Part shown: positions 48,701-56,432 of the stretch, in pieces
How the letters are laid out: each line of letters begins with the position of its first letter
Numbering within the stretch: the stretch's first letter is position 1
Source of the DNA: Ignelater luminosus
Taxonomy: Eukaryota; Arthropoda; Insecta; Coleoptera; Elateridae
DNA length: 64,000 nt
Assembly: GCA_011009095.1 (NCBI GenBank)
Contig: VTPC01091012.1
Coordinates: 308,773 to 372,772, forward strand
Reading direction: 5' to 3'
Notes under the pieces: model-generated
Told to the model about the DNA's origin: nothing
The model's input: the letters and a program-made list of their open reading frames with translations, nothing else
The model's database searches: none
Position numbers and translations under genes: made by a program

Positions 48701-51294
48701 ACAAATTTGACAGTTGTTATTTAGAGGTTAACATTTGTCAGTAACAAAGTCAGTGGCATCAAAATAAAATCTATTATGGGAAAATTTAAAAGAAAATGTT
48801 TATGCGTTGATGTAAACTTTTTACTTTAACAAATAATCTAAATTAACACACTGTTAACTTTAATATTCAACAAATACACAACAAAATTGTGTTTTGACAT
48901 GGCAGCTTTGAAATCAATTGTTTCAAAACAATCAGTGGTATAAACACACAAAATGAATAATGTATCTCATACTAGTGTGCCTTGATATTGTTTTATTAAA
49001 TGTCATTTTTTAATGGGTAGTGTGGGCACACTTGTCAAAAAAGATAGCCAAAAATACACGTTAGCTCTCTACTCGTATGGCGAGTGTAAAGAATAGAATA
49101 AGAATTTACTATTAAAATTTTTTTTCTTTCCTTTACAACCACAGTGCTAGCAGAGAGCTTTGTCTCTCTTGTTTAACAAGTGTGTCCACACTCTCCCATT
49201 AGAAAAATAACATTTAATAAAACGATATCAAGGCACACTATCTCATACCAGTATAAACAACCAAAAAGTCTTCTTGGTTAGTTTTCAAGTTTGAAAAGAA
49301 TCCACATATATGTTGCAAGAAAAATATTAAGTGGAGGAGAGGAAGTCACTTCCTTTGTTTTTCAGTGTGAAAATTGACACAGACATAATAAGATAATTAA
49401 TAAATACATAATCAGTTCCTATATGCAAAATTTAATTATCAACATGGTGTGCTACTAATTCTCATTGGTAAATTTGTGCTTGAAATATCTTCGATAATCT
49501 GGAATAATGTCATCAACTAACATGCAAAAATTGTCTCTAGATTATGTAAAACTCGCTTGATGGTGACTCAGATAATAGGAGCTCTACTTATTTGCAATAA
49601 GGCAAAAATTGCACTCACCGTACTTTATTGCAAATGTTTCCATTTTTCTTATCAGCAATCTCTTTTATTGTAGCAAATATGATAGTAAGATCCACCTTTT
49701 TATTTATTTCCAGTTCTTTACCGACAGTAGTGAGAAGTTTACATAAACATTCTAAACTTTCTTCATCCTTAGTTTCGAGTAAATTGTTCAAACACCTTAT
49801 CATTATGTTAACCGTTAGCATTTGTTGTTTGAATAATTCACCTATAAATCTTATATTTCCAACAGATTTCATTCTTAATCTACGATCATATTCTTCTAGA
49901 TTTAATTGCATATCTTTTTTTTTTTCTGGATCTGTACACTCTTCGATGTCTTTTACTTTCTGATTCCTTTCGATTTCATCAAGAGAATATTTCTCAAATT
50001 TCAACTGACACTTTGTTACAAGAAGTTTTCTAAAGTTAACAAATTCCTGACCATCTTTCTTTTTTACATCAGTAGCAGGAACCTACGATCATGATCGTTA
50101 TGAAGCATGATTAAATCTTAAACTTATAAATGTGTTATTACCTGCATAAGAGCCAACTCCCTGCAGAGAAGAGCATAAGCAACAGAAAAATTTGGTTCGT
50201 CCACAGCCTTTTCAAATACTAAATCAATAATTCCCTGTAATCTTTCTGTAGTATCTATAGTTAAGCTACGAATTTGATCTAATAAAGTATCAAATTTCTG
50301 GGGTGTAAGTTTATTAAGAATTCCACGAATTTTCCTGTATAATTGCTGCACAAAAAAAGTACCTTACATTAAAAACAAGTCTAAATCAAAATTCTTGCGA
50401 TACCCATGCTATTAGAAAAAAATCTAAAACTTTAATATCTTATTCTTGTAACATCTTGTGATATAATGGTAAGATTTCAAACCACATTATTGACTATTTT
50501 TGTGAGAAATAAATAGTTGATGGTTTTTATACAGTAGGCCTATGGGACAAAATTGAAAATATGTACATTTATATAAAATAAATACATTTAATGATTAGAC
50601 AAACTACAAAGAACTCTTTATTAAAAACTTACTACTATGAGGATTCATAAAATACTTCAAAACACAAGGATTAATGACAATCTTAATTAGTAAATAAAAC
50701 TGAATTTGTAACACTCGAGTTTGAATATGGTGTTTCAACAGGAAATAATGCAACTAAAGATAAAAATAATAAAAGATTCAGTTATTTCACTGCCTGTTTG
50801 GTGCACAGTTTGTTCCATCACGATTATGACTTGAAGTTAGCTTCTTCTTCACTCTATTAGTGTAATTAACAAAGCATTATTGGCACATGTCCAGTTTGAA
50901 AGGATGTACTGTTCTTACCAAATAAAAATATTTAATTAGTTAGGAATTTTATAATAAAAACGATTTATAAAATTTAAACCATCAAAAGTCGTATTAAAAA
51001 TTTTAAGTAACATATTACACTTTTACCTGTAATTTTTGTCCTTTATGTATTCTATATTTTACCTTGACTATTGGGTATCGCTAGAATGGCCTTAATATAA
51101 TTACAAATTAAAGATAAACATACTTCAGTCTTCCTTTCCTCTACAGTCATATGAGTATACACCCAGAATCGAAAAGGTCGCCATGGTGTTTCAGCTTCGT
51201 GTAATTTTACATGCTTAAAAGTCTTAAAACTTTCTCCTTTATTTTTACTAGTCTTCTCAATCAAATTTTGTTGTATTCGTGGTTCCACTGAAAA
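39714..51294 (-). CDS. eIF4G: eIF4G unit 1: canonical C-terminal half, 14 exons
   Basis: Translation initiation factor 4G, scaffold of the cytoplasmic cap-binding complex. Exons on the minus strand: 51294-51124, 50345-50142, 50082-49619, 47450-47327, 47008-46796, 46736-46577, 46516-46451, 46395-46107, 46045-45858, 45736-45516, 43792-43631, 43559-43346, 39959-39852, 39796-39714. Each intron is GT-AG and each join keeps phase. Domain order is linker with [13 protein letters not shown]4G ([14 protein letters not shown]), [11 protein letters not shown], Gly/Ser/Arg-rich linker, MA3, W2 and acidic C-terminus ([14 protein letters not shown], then a stop). This matches animal eIF4G1 from before MIF4G to the end. 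The eIF4E- and PABP-binding half is not seen upstream in the window, so the true start is unknown. MITEs lie in several introns. Family identity is very sure; gene boundaries are not. Confidence 0.93.
39852..39959 (-). CDS. eIF4G: eIF4G unit 1 exon: W2 AA-box region
   Basis: 108 bp, phase 1 in and phase 1 out. It encodes [20 protein letters not shown], then [16 protein letters not shown]. The acidic/aromatic box with SW/AWExSxDPAEQxGKG is a signature of eIF4G, eIF5 and eIF2B-epsilon W2 domains. Confidence 0.96.
40171..40297. repeat. 127-bp near-perfect hairpin
   Basis: Left arm 40171-40228 and right arm about 40240-40297 are reverse complements with few mismatches (CAAACTTACCTTAAGTGAAG against CTTCATTTAAGGTAAGTTTG), with a loop of about 11 nt. 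It lies in the last long intron of unit 1. A MITE is most likely; the size also fits a small-RNA hairpin. Confidence 0.7.
40563..40975. repeat. GGACGTCC / GGACATCC palindromic repeat array
   Basis: About 410 bp built from TGGACGTCC-like 9- to 12-mers on both strands; the core GGACGTCC is its own complement. The outer parts pair with each other, while the middle (40690-40850) is TAATTCGGACGATT-like. All overlapping frames here encode repetitive DVHWTS-like peptides and are artefacts. Confidence 0.85.
41799..42202. mobile_element. 404-bp foldback MITE
   Basis: Ends AGTCACTTTAT and ATAAAGTGACT are perfect inverse. Inside, AAAAAAATCCGACTGAAGAT pairs with ATCTTCAGTCGGATTTTTTT, and an inner ACTATTGGTTTTA/AAAACCAATAGT pair follows. 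In the last long intron of unit 1. Confidence 0.85.
42330..43095 (-). mobile_element. degraded mariner-type element
   Basis: Ends ACAGTGTGTTCAGC (about 42332) and ACAGGGTGTCCATGG (about 43079) resemble mariner ends. Minus-strand blocks near 42660-42960 recall the WPxRSPDLxPxD and QQDGxPAH regions but with many breaks. Only fragments can be read. Confidence 0.5.
43346..43559 (-). CDS. eIF4G: eIF4G unit 1 exon: W2 core
   Basis: 214 bp, phase 0 in and phase 1 out. [15 protein letters not shown] and [19 protein letters not shown] match the W2 core (LVRALMTAVCYSAI, ELQALYALQALVVTLEQP). This domain recruits Mnk-type kinases in other animals. A 3.4-kb intron with four repeat structures follows. Confidence 0.94.
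43562..43577. repeat. (TTAA)n microsatellite at a unit 1 acceptor
   Basis: Four TTAA units lie directly at the 3' end of the intron before the W2 core exon (acceptor AG at 43560-43561), so they take the place of the usual pyrimidine tract. Confidence 0.7.
43631..43792 (-). CDS. eIF4G: eIF4G unit 1 exon: start of W2
   Basis: 162 bp, phase 0 to 0. It encodes [11 protein letters not shown], then a Ser-rich loop, then [20 protein letters not shown], matching the first W2 helices (LEKLLKEGSSNQRVFDWIE). Confidence 0.9.
44816..45014. mobile_element. 199-bp hAT MITE with perfect target duplication
   Basis: Ends TAGGGATGCTCAGAC and TTTGTGCACCCCTG are inverted. GTGTACCT flanks it on both sides (44808-44815 and 45015-45022), a perfect 8-bp duplication. 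It lies in the unit 1 intron between MA3 and W2. Confidence 0.93.
45516..45736 (-). CDS. eIF4G: eIF4G unit 1 exon: end of MA3
   Basis: 221 bp, phase 1 in and phase 0 out. It continues [12 protein letters not shown] (ELVTPILQEGG in vertebrates), then [15 protein letters not shown] and a loop ending DNFVKEN. The homologous exon of unit 3 is shorter (197 bp). Confidence 0.92.
45858..46045 (-). CDS. eIF4G: eIF4G unit 1 exon: MA3 core
   Basis: 188 bp, phase 2 in and phase 1 out. It encodes [34 protein letters not shown] and [13 protein letters not shown], matching DIPHVWLYLAELV in eIF4G1. Units 2 and 3 have this exon with the same 188-bp length. Confidence 0.95.
46107..46395 (-). CDS. eIF4G: eIF4G unit 1 exon: linker plus first MA3 helices
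   Basis: 289 bp, phase 1 in and phase 2 out. An Ala/Pro-rich stretch ([21 protein letters not shown]) leads into [19 protein letters not shown], which starts the MA3 domain that binds eIF4A a second time. It ends ALPQLVSYG, equivalent to SQLVFEG in unit 2 and SQLVYVG in unit 3. Confidence 0.9.
46451..46516 (-). CDS. eIF4G: eIF4G unit 1 exon: short linker exon
   Basis: 66 bp, phase 1 in and phase 1 out (GAAG/GTAAAC). It encodes [20 protein letters not shown]. Because 66 is a multiple of three, the exon can be skipped without a frame change. Confidence 0.78.
46577..46736 (-). CDS. eIF4G: eIF4G unit 1 exon: Ser-rich linker
   Basis: 160 bp, phase 0 in and phase 1 out (CTAG/GTATAA). It encodes [18 protein letters not shown] and later [14 protein letters not shown]. 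This is low-complexity linker between MIF4G and MA3, comparable with the F-x-W and NRFxAL segments of other eIF4G proteins. Confidence 0.83.
46796..47008 (-). CDS. eIF4G: eIF4G unit 1 exon: Gly-rich linker
   Basis: 213 bp, phase 0 to 0. It begins [13 protein letters not shown], then a run of eight Gly, Asp and four Gly, then [16 protein letters not shown]. The EGW-ST and TSRGSRTP parts match the GGWNTVPISKGSRP segment after MIF4G in eIF4G1. The Gly run is coded by a GGC/GGT-type repeat, so its length may vary. Confidence 0.88.
47327..47450 (-). CDS. eIF4G: eIF4G unit 1 exon: end of MIF4G ([11 protein letters not shown])
   Basis: 124 bp, 41 codons after completing the split Arg codon. It contains [17 protein letters not shown] and PKTIDQI, nearly identical to the end of MIF4G in animal eIF4G1 (RFMLQDVLDLRG). 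The 2.2-kb intron upstream (47451-49618) carries a hAT MITE at 48973-49240. Confidence 0.94.
47779..48095. mobile_element. hAT-like non-autonomous element
   Basis: CGGTGGGCAACC near 47780 is inverted as GGTTACCCACTG near 48080, and TTGCCCCATGCTGG lies inside the right end. TATAATT occurs on both sides, but a clean 8-bp duplication could not be fixed. In the unit 1 intron 47451-49618. Confidence 0.5.
48130..48345. repeat. transposon-end fragments
   Basis: ACAGTGAGCGGCTAAATTATGG (about 48141) and a short ACAGGGTGATTCTAAA ... GAACACCCTGTAT unit (about 48264-48330) look like two MITE ends side by side. The plus-strand frame over them is not a gene. Confidence 0.5.
48973..49240. mobile_element. 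268-bp hAT MITE with perfect target duplication
   Basis: Ends TAGTGTGCCTTGATATTG and CGATATCAAGGCACACTA are inverted. TCTCATAC flanks both sides (48965-48972 and 49241-49248). Inside, GTGTGGGCACACTTGT and ACAAGTGTGTCCACAC form a second nested pair. In the unit 1 intron after MIF4G. Confidence 0.93.
49619..50082 (-). CDS. eIF4G: eIF4G unit 1 exon: MIF4G part 2
   Basis: 464 bp, phase 0 in and phase 2 out (CG/GTGAGT). It encodes the rest of MIF4G, including [15 protein letters not shown] and [19 protein letters not shown], both close to the family consensus. Unit 2 has the same region split by a 60-nt intron. Confidence 0.95.
50142..50345 (-). CDS. eIF4G: eIF4G unit 1 exon: MIF4G part 1
   Basis: 204 bp, phase 0 to 0. 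It holds the MIF4G hallmark [14 protein letters not shown] and [17 protein letters not shown], the first HEAT-like helices that contact eIF4A. The homologous exon of unit 2 (7673-7876) is also exactly 204 bp. Confidence 0.95.
51124..51294 (-). CDS. eIF4G: eIF4G unit 1 exon: linker before MIF4G
   Basis: Phase 0 to phase 0, 57 codons, with acceptor ACAG before TTTTCAG and donor GAA/GTATGT. It encodes [11 protein letters not shown], the conserved segment between the eIF4E-binding site and MIF4G (xLHxAENAWKP in other animals), and ends VEERKTE, which joins directly to QLYRKIRG. No initiator Met can be justified here, so upstream exons are expected. Confidence 0.85.
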
Positions 51295-51885
51295 CTGTAA
51301 AAATCAAATAAAATTTTTAGTGATTAAATAAGTGTAAACTAGTCAAAAGACTTCCAAATACACCACCCACATGGCTAACTTTGTTGATGTTAATAAAGTG
51401 GAAAATAGAATCCAAAGATACTGGGATGTATTTAGATGCTAAATTCAAATTTGCTTGATTTAATGTGTTGTAAGCAAAGTAAATTTTTCAGTAATAGTAG
51501 TTTACGTAACATGTCAGTAAAGCGTCTTTACTGGACGAGCACACAGGTTCCAAGACGAGCCGAAGCTCGTCCAGTAAAGTATTGCTTTCCTGACTAGTTA
51601 CATACAATATTTTTTCTAACACCGGTCTTTTTTAAATGGCATAATCACATACAGGGTGGTGTCTGGTACATATAGATATACCAAATTATGCTTTTATTAT
51701 CTTCCCAGTTGATTTTACGGCAAATATGTAAAAATTTGCAGGATGGAACTAAATGTATTTATAACTGCGATTTTCTAATAGTTGGTTTATTTATACTGTA
51801 TATTCTTAATGAATTAATTTTTAAATCTAAGGTCCTGTACTTTAAATATTACCATAATTGGCAAATCTTAAGAATAGAAGAATGT

Positions 51886-51935
51886 GGTCATTTGGATACA
51901 GCGTCTGACTTCTAATCTAGAGGTCCTGCACCTTG
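51886..51935 (+). repeat. tRNA-Arg(UCU)-like sequence, left copy
   Basis: CATTTGGATACAGCGTCTGA, CTTCTAATC and AGAGGTCCTGCACC follow the D arm, anticodon arm (loop CTTCTAA, anticodon TCT) and T-arm start of tRNA-Arg. The T loop is damaged and there is no acceptor stem, so this is a SINE or tRNA relic and not a working tRNA. Confidence 0.55.
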
Positions 51936-52064
51936 TGTCGTTTTTAGTTTTTTCTTTAATTTTTATATTATTAATTTTTTTTATAAGTAGAATTATTCTA
52001 GTTAATTATTACAAAAAGAAGATGTCAAATAAAAATTTAAAGAAATAGAAAGAAATTACTAGTT

Positions 52065-52135
52065 GGCAGCAGAAGCCGAACCCGGATCTCCTGATTAGAA
52101 GTCAATGTCTGTAACCAAACAGCCAAATTCTTCTT
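52065..52135 (-). repeat. tRNA-Arg(UCU)-like sequence, right copy
   Basis: The minus strand reads TTTGGCTGTTTGGTTACAGA, TTGACTTCTAATCAGGAGAT and CCGGGTTCGGCTTC. The A-box-like (TGGCTGTTTGG) and B-box-like (GGGTTCGGCTTC) parts are better kept than in the left copy. It lies in inverted orientation to it, so the pair can fold. Confidence 0.55.
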
Positions 52136-52864
52136 TTGTTCAAACTGCCAAATTTCAATATTTGAATGGCAGCACTTTAAATTTGTATTAAATATTAATA
52201 ATAAAATGCATTTCATAAATAATGTGTAAATAAAGTTGGACAGTATTTAATTGTAAATATTTTTTGCATTTACATATTTGAAACAATATAAAAGCAGAAA
52301 TGATAAATAAATTAAAAACCGTTTGAATTTTTCCGCAAAAATCATGTTGTCTGTGAAGGTGACAGAAACAAAATTGTAAATATAAAAAAATACACGCTCT
52401 GACCTTTTGGCGTTGGTTTTGCATAGGTAATTATGTAATTATTCGCAATTTTGGTTTTGTATTTCTTAAAAATAAGTAAAAGTGATAGTGAAGAGTTTTC
52501 ATGTACACCTCCAGAAGAAGAATAACTTAATGTTTCCTTGAAGTTTGTACTTATTCTTTTTGAGTCGGGAAAGTACTTTACCTGACTAGTACAGTAAAGT
52601 ACTTTCCTGACTAGTCAAGTAAAATCTAGTTTCCATAGCAAAATGAATAAAGAAAAGCTTACTTTCAAATATGGTGTTAGAAAAAATTAATTTTTATACA
52701 TAAATTTTATTTGCATGTTAGCAACATCCGTAACTATGGAACATGTGCAATATGTGTGACCAAAATGTCACTACATACCTATTATCAGAAACTTGGCTTT
52801 TCAAAGGTATACTTAAAATACATATTTATTATATGGTAATGATATTTTCATAAAAATTAATTTA

Positions 52865-54660
52865 CCAGTAGATTATGGTCTGCTTTAACTGATCTGAACA
52901 TACAATTTGCTAAATGCCACGATATACTTCTTGATTTAAGTAATCCTAATTCTATTGGTGATTATTTCAGTTCTTTCGTTCAAGCTACTACAAATAATTG
53001 CAATGATGAAATCAATTATTATTTAACTAATCATTATTCAGTAGACAAATCTTGTCAATTGCTGAATTGAATCCAGTTACTTTCCATTTGGCTGGAAGGG
53101 AGCTGTCGGTCTACCTCTTCCAAAAGTTACAAATCCAAAATCTCTTTCGGATCTTAGAATAATTAGTATATTGCCTTGCATATCAAAAATTTTTGAAAAG
53201 ATCTTGTAAACACAAATATATGGCTTTTTCAATGTTAATAATTTATTACCGAATTGTCAATCTGGTTTCAGAGGGGGATTTAGTACTTCCAATTCTGTCG
53301 CATTTGTCACGAATAATATTATCACTGCGTCTGACAAACATATCATTACGGCTTTGATATTACTAGACTTTTCAAAGGCGTTTGATCTTATTGTCGCTAA
53401 GCTTAAGTATCACAGTTTTGAAATTGTCGCAGCGAATTTAATCAAATCTTATTTGTCTGATAGAAGTTTAATAATTAGAAATAACAGTCAGTTTTCAAAT
53501 TCCTTTAATATCTCATCCAGGGTACCGCAAGGTTCTATCTTAAGTCCTCTTCTGTTTATTATCTACACTGCTGATATTTTAAAAACTTTAAAACATTGTA
53601 AAATTCAAGTTTATGTGGACGATACTCAGATTTATAAATCTTTTTCTTTTTCGGAAAGAGCTCAGGCTTATGAAGATATCAACAGTGACCTCAGCACAAT
53701 TAAACGATTTTCATTAGAACATAATTTAAAACTTAACAGCAACAAATCAAATCTACTACTATTCGGCAACAAAAATCAAGTAACAACTGTAAAAAATGAT
53801 CATAGTTTACATATCGATAATGAACAACTTATCACGGTTGACTCTGCAAAAAATTTAGGTATTATTTTGGATACGAATTTAAGATTTAAAGAGCATGTTT
53901 GTAAATCACTTCAAAAGGCTTATTCCTCTCTCAAATTGTTATATGTTAATAGAGATATTTTAACATTTAACCAGCGTAAAATGCTATCTGAATCACTAGT
54001 TTTTATTGTGTTCGTCGGGTTGTATTCAAGTAATAAAACTAATTATGTACAAGAAAAGACTCACTTTGAATATGTTATGTACTTTTATTGATAACTATAA
54101 AAACATACGTGCTCTCAAATTCACAATAACAACTTCTCTCTTTTTTTTCTGCTCACATGACAACCGAAATTTAATTAAGGAATATAGTAACAGTTTTGTT
54201 GCATTTTAATTATTGTAACTTTATTTATGGTCCTTGCCTTGGTGCAAAGATAAAAAATACCGTATTCAAAAGATGCAAAATTGGTGTTGTCGGTTTATTT
54301 TTAGCTTACGTCGTTACAATCATATTTCTTACAAAATTACCGAGCTTGGATGGTTGAAAATGGAAAATCGTTGGAAATATCACTTGGGATCTTTTACACA
54401 CACTCTGCTTACACTAAAACATCCTTCTGCTTCTTTTAGTTTAGAGTTGGTTCCTAGGTCATAAGTACACTCCGTAAATACTCGGCATAATAACATGCTT
54501 ACTATGCCAAATCATACATCATCCTTGTTTCGTAGAAGTTTTATATTCAATGCAGTCAAGCTTTATAATTCCATTTCTTACGATATCAAAAGTCTTACTA
54601 TTATAAAATTCAAACGCTTTTTGAAAAGTTATTTGTTAGAAACACAGTAAATTTTACTTA
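52865..54660 (+). pseudogene. Jockey-like LINE, truncated, reverse transcriptase broken
   Basis: The frame shifts and is interrupted before 53354. It then reads LLDFSKAFDLIVAKLKYHSF, RVPQGSILSPLLFIIYTADI and QVYVDDTQIY (the catalytic YVDD, 53612-53623), followed by the thumb. The C-terminal part resumes at about 54205 (HFNYCNFIYGPCLGA, YRIQKMQNWCCRFIF) and ends FKRFLKSYLLETQ with a stop near 54650. About 200 bp of foreign sequence splits it at 54003-54205. The endonuclease is missing, as in 5'-truncated copies. It lies between units 3 and 1. Confidence 0.88.
54003..54205. mobile_element. about 200-bp insertion inside the LINE
   Basis: The LINE protein stops aligning after ESLVF and resumes at FNYCNFIYG. 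The interval between does not look like LINE coding sequence. GTTTT occurs at both junctions and may be a target duplication. Confidence 0.5.
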
Positions 54661-55356
54661 TTTTTATTGTCTACCTATTTCTTAGTTTTTTATTTCTGTT
54701 TTCTATGGCTAGATTTCCACGCGATAGAATTTCTTTAATTATTACAATCAATGCATTTTAATTTTCAATTAATAAAAGATGATTTACCATATAAAGATCA
54801 GAATAATTGAGATAGACGTGTTACAGTTTACATTAAGATTCACTTCATTTTGAAGTAATTCACTCAAATAACACTAACAAGTAGAATAGATGTAGTTTTA
54901 GTGAAGTTAAATTAAACTAATTTGAATGTATATTATATGCTAAAAGTATATGAAACACTTTAAGTATCTTTAATATCACTAATGAAATTTTACATGTGGA
55001 AAAATCGTTTAAAAAAAACAACATTGTTGTTTAAATTTTCCGTAAGCTTAGATTTTAAAACTTGTAGGTATTACACAATAAATACAAATTGCAATGGATG
55101 TTATTACTATCCAATGGTTGTCTGGGACCAAAAACTTTACTGTAAAAAGATGACGATGCCACTGCATCAGTTATTGTTTCCAGGCTTAAATAAGAGGTTA
55201 GTAGCCTAAATGCAAAAAACTTAGATTGAAATCCATAGCTAACTACCTACTCTTACTTAGGATGGCGTTTTTGGAGACATGTTTTATATTGTATATTTTA
55301 TTTTTACATGCTTTGGCATGTAGAATCACCCTTGGGATGTTGTAATAGTAACTTAC

Positions 55357-55553
55357 CAATGGTTTGCCACTGTCACTTATCTCAGATTTAACAATGCAAT
55401 CGGAAAATATTGCTTTAGGCATCCCCTTTTCTTGAATTACTAACTTGAACATGCAAGCAAGTAATTCTGGTCCAATGTCTTTTCTTGCAAGAAATTTAAT
55501 CAACTTATAAATTGTGCTTGCAGAAGTGACAGTATCATTATACATGATGGGAA
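55357..55553 (-). CDS. eIF4G unit 3 exon: end of MA3
   Basis: 197 bp, phase 1 in and 0 out (TTG/GTAAGT). It encodes VPIMYNDTVTSASTIYKLI and ACMFKLVIQEKGMPKAIF, matching [15 protein letters not shown] of unit 1, then SDSGKPL. It is 24 bp shorter than the unit 1 exon. Confidence 0.78.
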
Positions 55554-56432
55554 CTGTAAGATAAAAGTACTTAAATTAATATTTTACAAATATGGGTCAA
55601 CTACTGTATTTAATTTAGTAAAGGACACCTCAAGAAGTTTCTTTAACATATTTCTGATATAAACCTAAACTTACAGGTGAGTAAATATTAAATAGTTTGA
55701 TTCACTTTTAATTATCTTTTTTACGCGTTATTAATGCAGGCTTGTTAGACCACGGATCCAATTTTGTAATATGTGATAACATAATCTAGCTCATGTTAAA
55801 ATTTGTTACATTACAAGATGAATTTCGATTGTGACATTGCTAAGTAACCATTTTAATGTAGGTGCTAAATTACATTGCATATTTCAGAAATTGCACCCAA
55901 GTATACAATACAAGACAAAACTTAGTAAAGACAGCTATTTTCTGCAATAGAGAAACCTATAATATGAATGAAACTTAGATGAAGTGTTTACCAATAAGTT
56001 CTGCCATATAGTCCCATACATTACGAATATCAGTACATATGCTATCTGCTTCTTGTAACACATTTTGCAAACCAGCACAATAACTTTTTAAAGATATGGT
56101 TTCTGATGTAATTAAATAATTGAATAAGAATCCCATCCTCAGTCTTAGCAATTTTGATGTTTTTAAAACACTCACACAACTGAAATAAAAAAATATATAA
56201 ACTGCCTGAAAATTCTAAGCCATTCATATTATACACCTACCCTACGTAGACCAGTTGTGAAGAATCAACATTTGGTAAAAATGTTTTAATATTTTTTCCA
56301 CATTCTTCTACACAGCAATTGTCATTATCAACATATTCATTTAAGATTTGTTTTATCTCAAACTGACATGAAGATAATTGATTGAATACATCAGTATTCA
56401 TTTTGGAGTTAAAGAAATAACACTCCAGTATT
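55357..56432 (-). CDS. eIF4G-like unit 3: isolated MA3 domain, 3 exons
   Basis: Exons 56432-56241, 56179-55992 and 55553-55357 are joined in phase with GT-AG introns. They encode one MA3 domain, which in eIF4G binds eIF4A. The frame is open throughout, with no stops or shifts. No MIF4G was found upstream to 64 kb and no W2 between it and unit 1, and the Jockey-like LINE lies just downstream. The first exon opens in phase 2, so an upstream exon is implied unless translation starts at the ATG at 56400. It may be the remnant of a third duplicate, a small MA3-only gene, or alternative exons of a larger gene. Confidence 0.78.
55992..56179 (-). CDS. eIF4G unit 3 exon: MA3 core
   Basis: 188 bp, the same length as in units 1 and 2, phase 2 in and 1 out. 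It encodes CVSVLKTSKLLRLRMGFLF, SYCAGLQNVLQEAD and IRNVWDYMAELI. Confidence 0.85.
56241..56432 (-). CDS. eIF4G unit 3 exon: first MA3 helices
   Basis: 192 bp, acceptor TTGCAG/AATACT and donor GG/GTAGGT, phase 2 in and 2 out. It encodes ILECYFFNSKMNTDVFNQL, IKQILNEYVDNDNCCVEECG and LPNVDSSQLVYVG. The Met at 56400 is a possible internal start. Confidence 0.75.

Larger units (their letters stand above)
51505..52625. repeat. composite repeat with CTTTCCTGACTAGT palindromes at both ends
   Basis: A palindrome at about 51507-51600 (CTTTACTGGACGAGC against GCTCGTCCAGTAAAG) ends CTTTCCTGACTAGT, and the same 14-mer occurs in a palindrome at 52560-52620. Between them lies an inverted pair of tRNA-like sequences. 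It may be a SINE-derived foldback or two MITEs of one family. Confidence 0.55.

Noticed and set aside
51886..52135. Functional tRNA-Arg genes
   Set aside because: Neither copy has a paired acceptor stem, and the left one lacks an intact T loop; treated as SINE-like relics.
54982..55209. 75-codon plus-strand frame next to the LINE
   Set aside because: No similarity to LINE proteins or anything known, in AT-rich sequence where frames of this length occur by chance.
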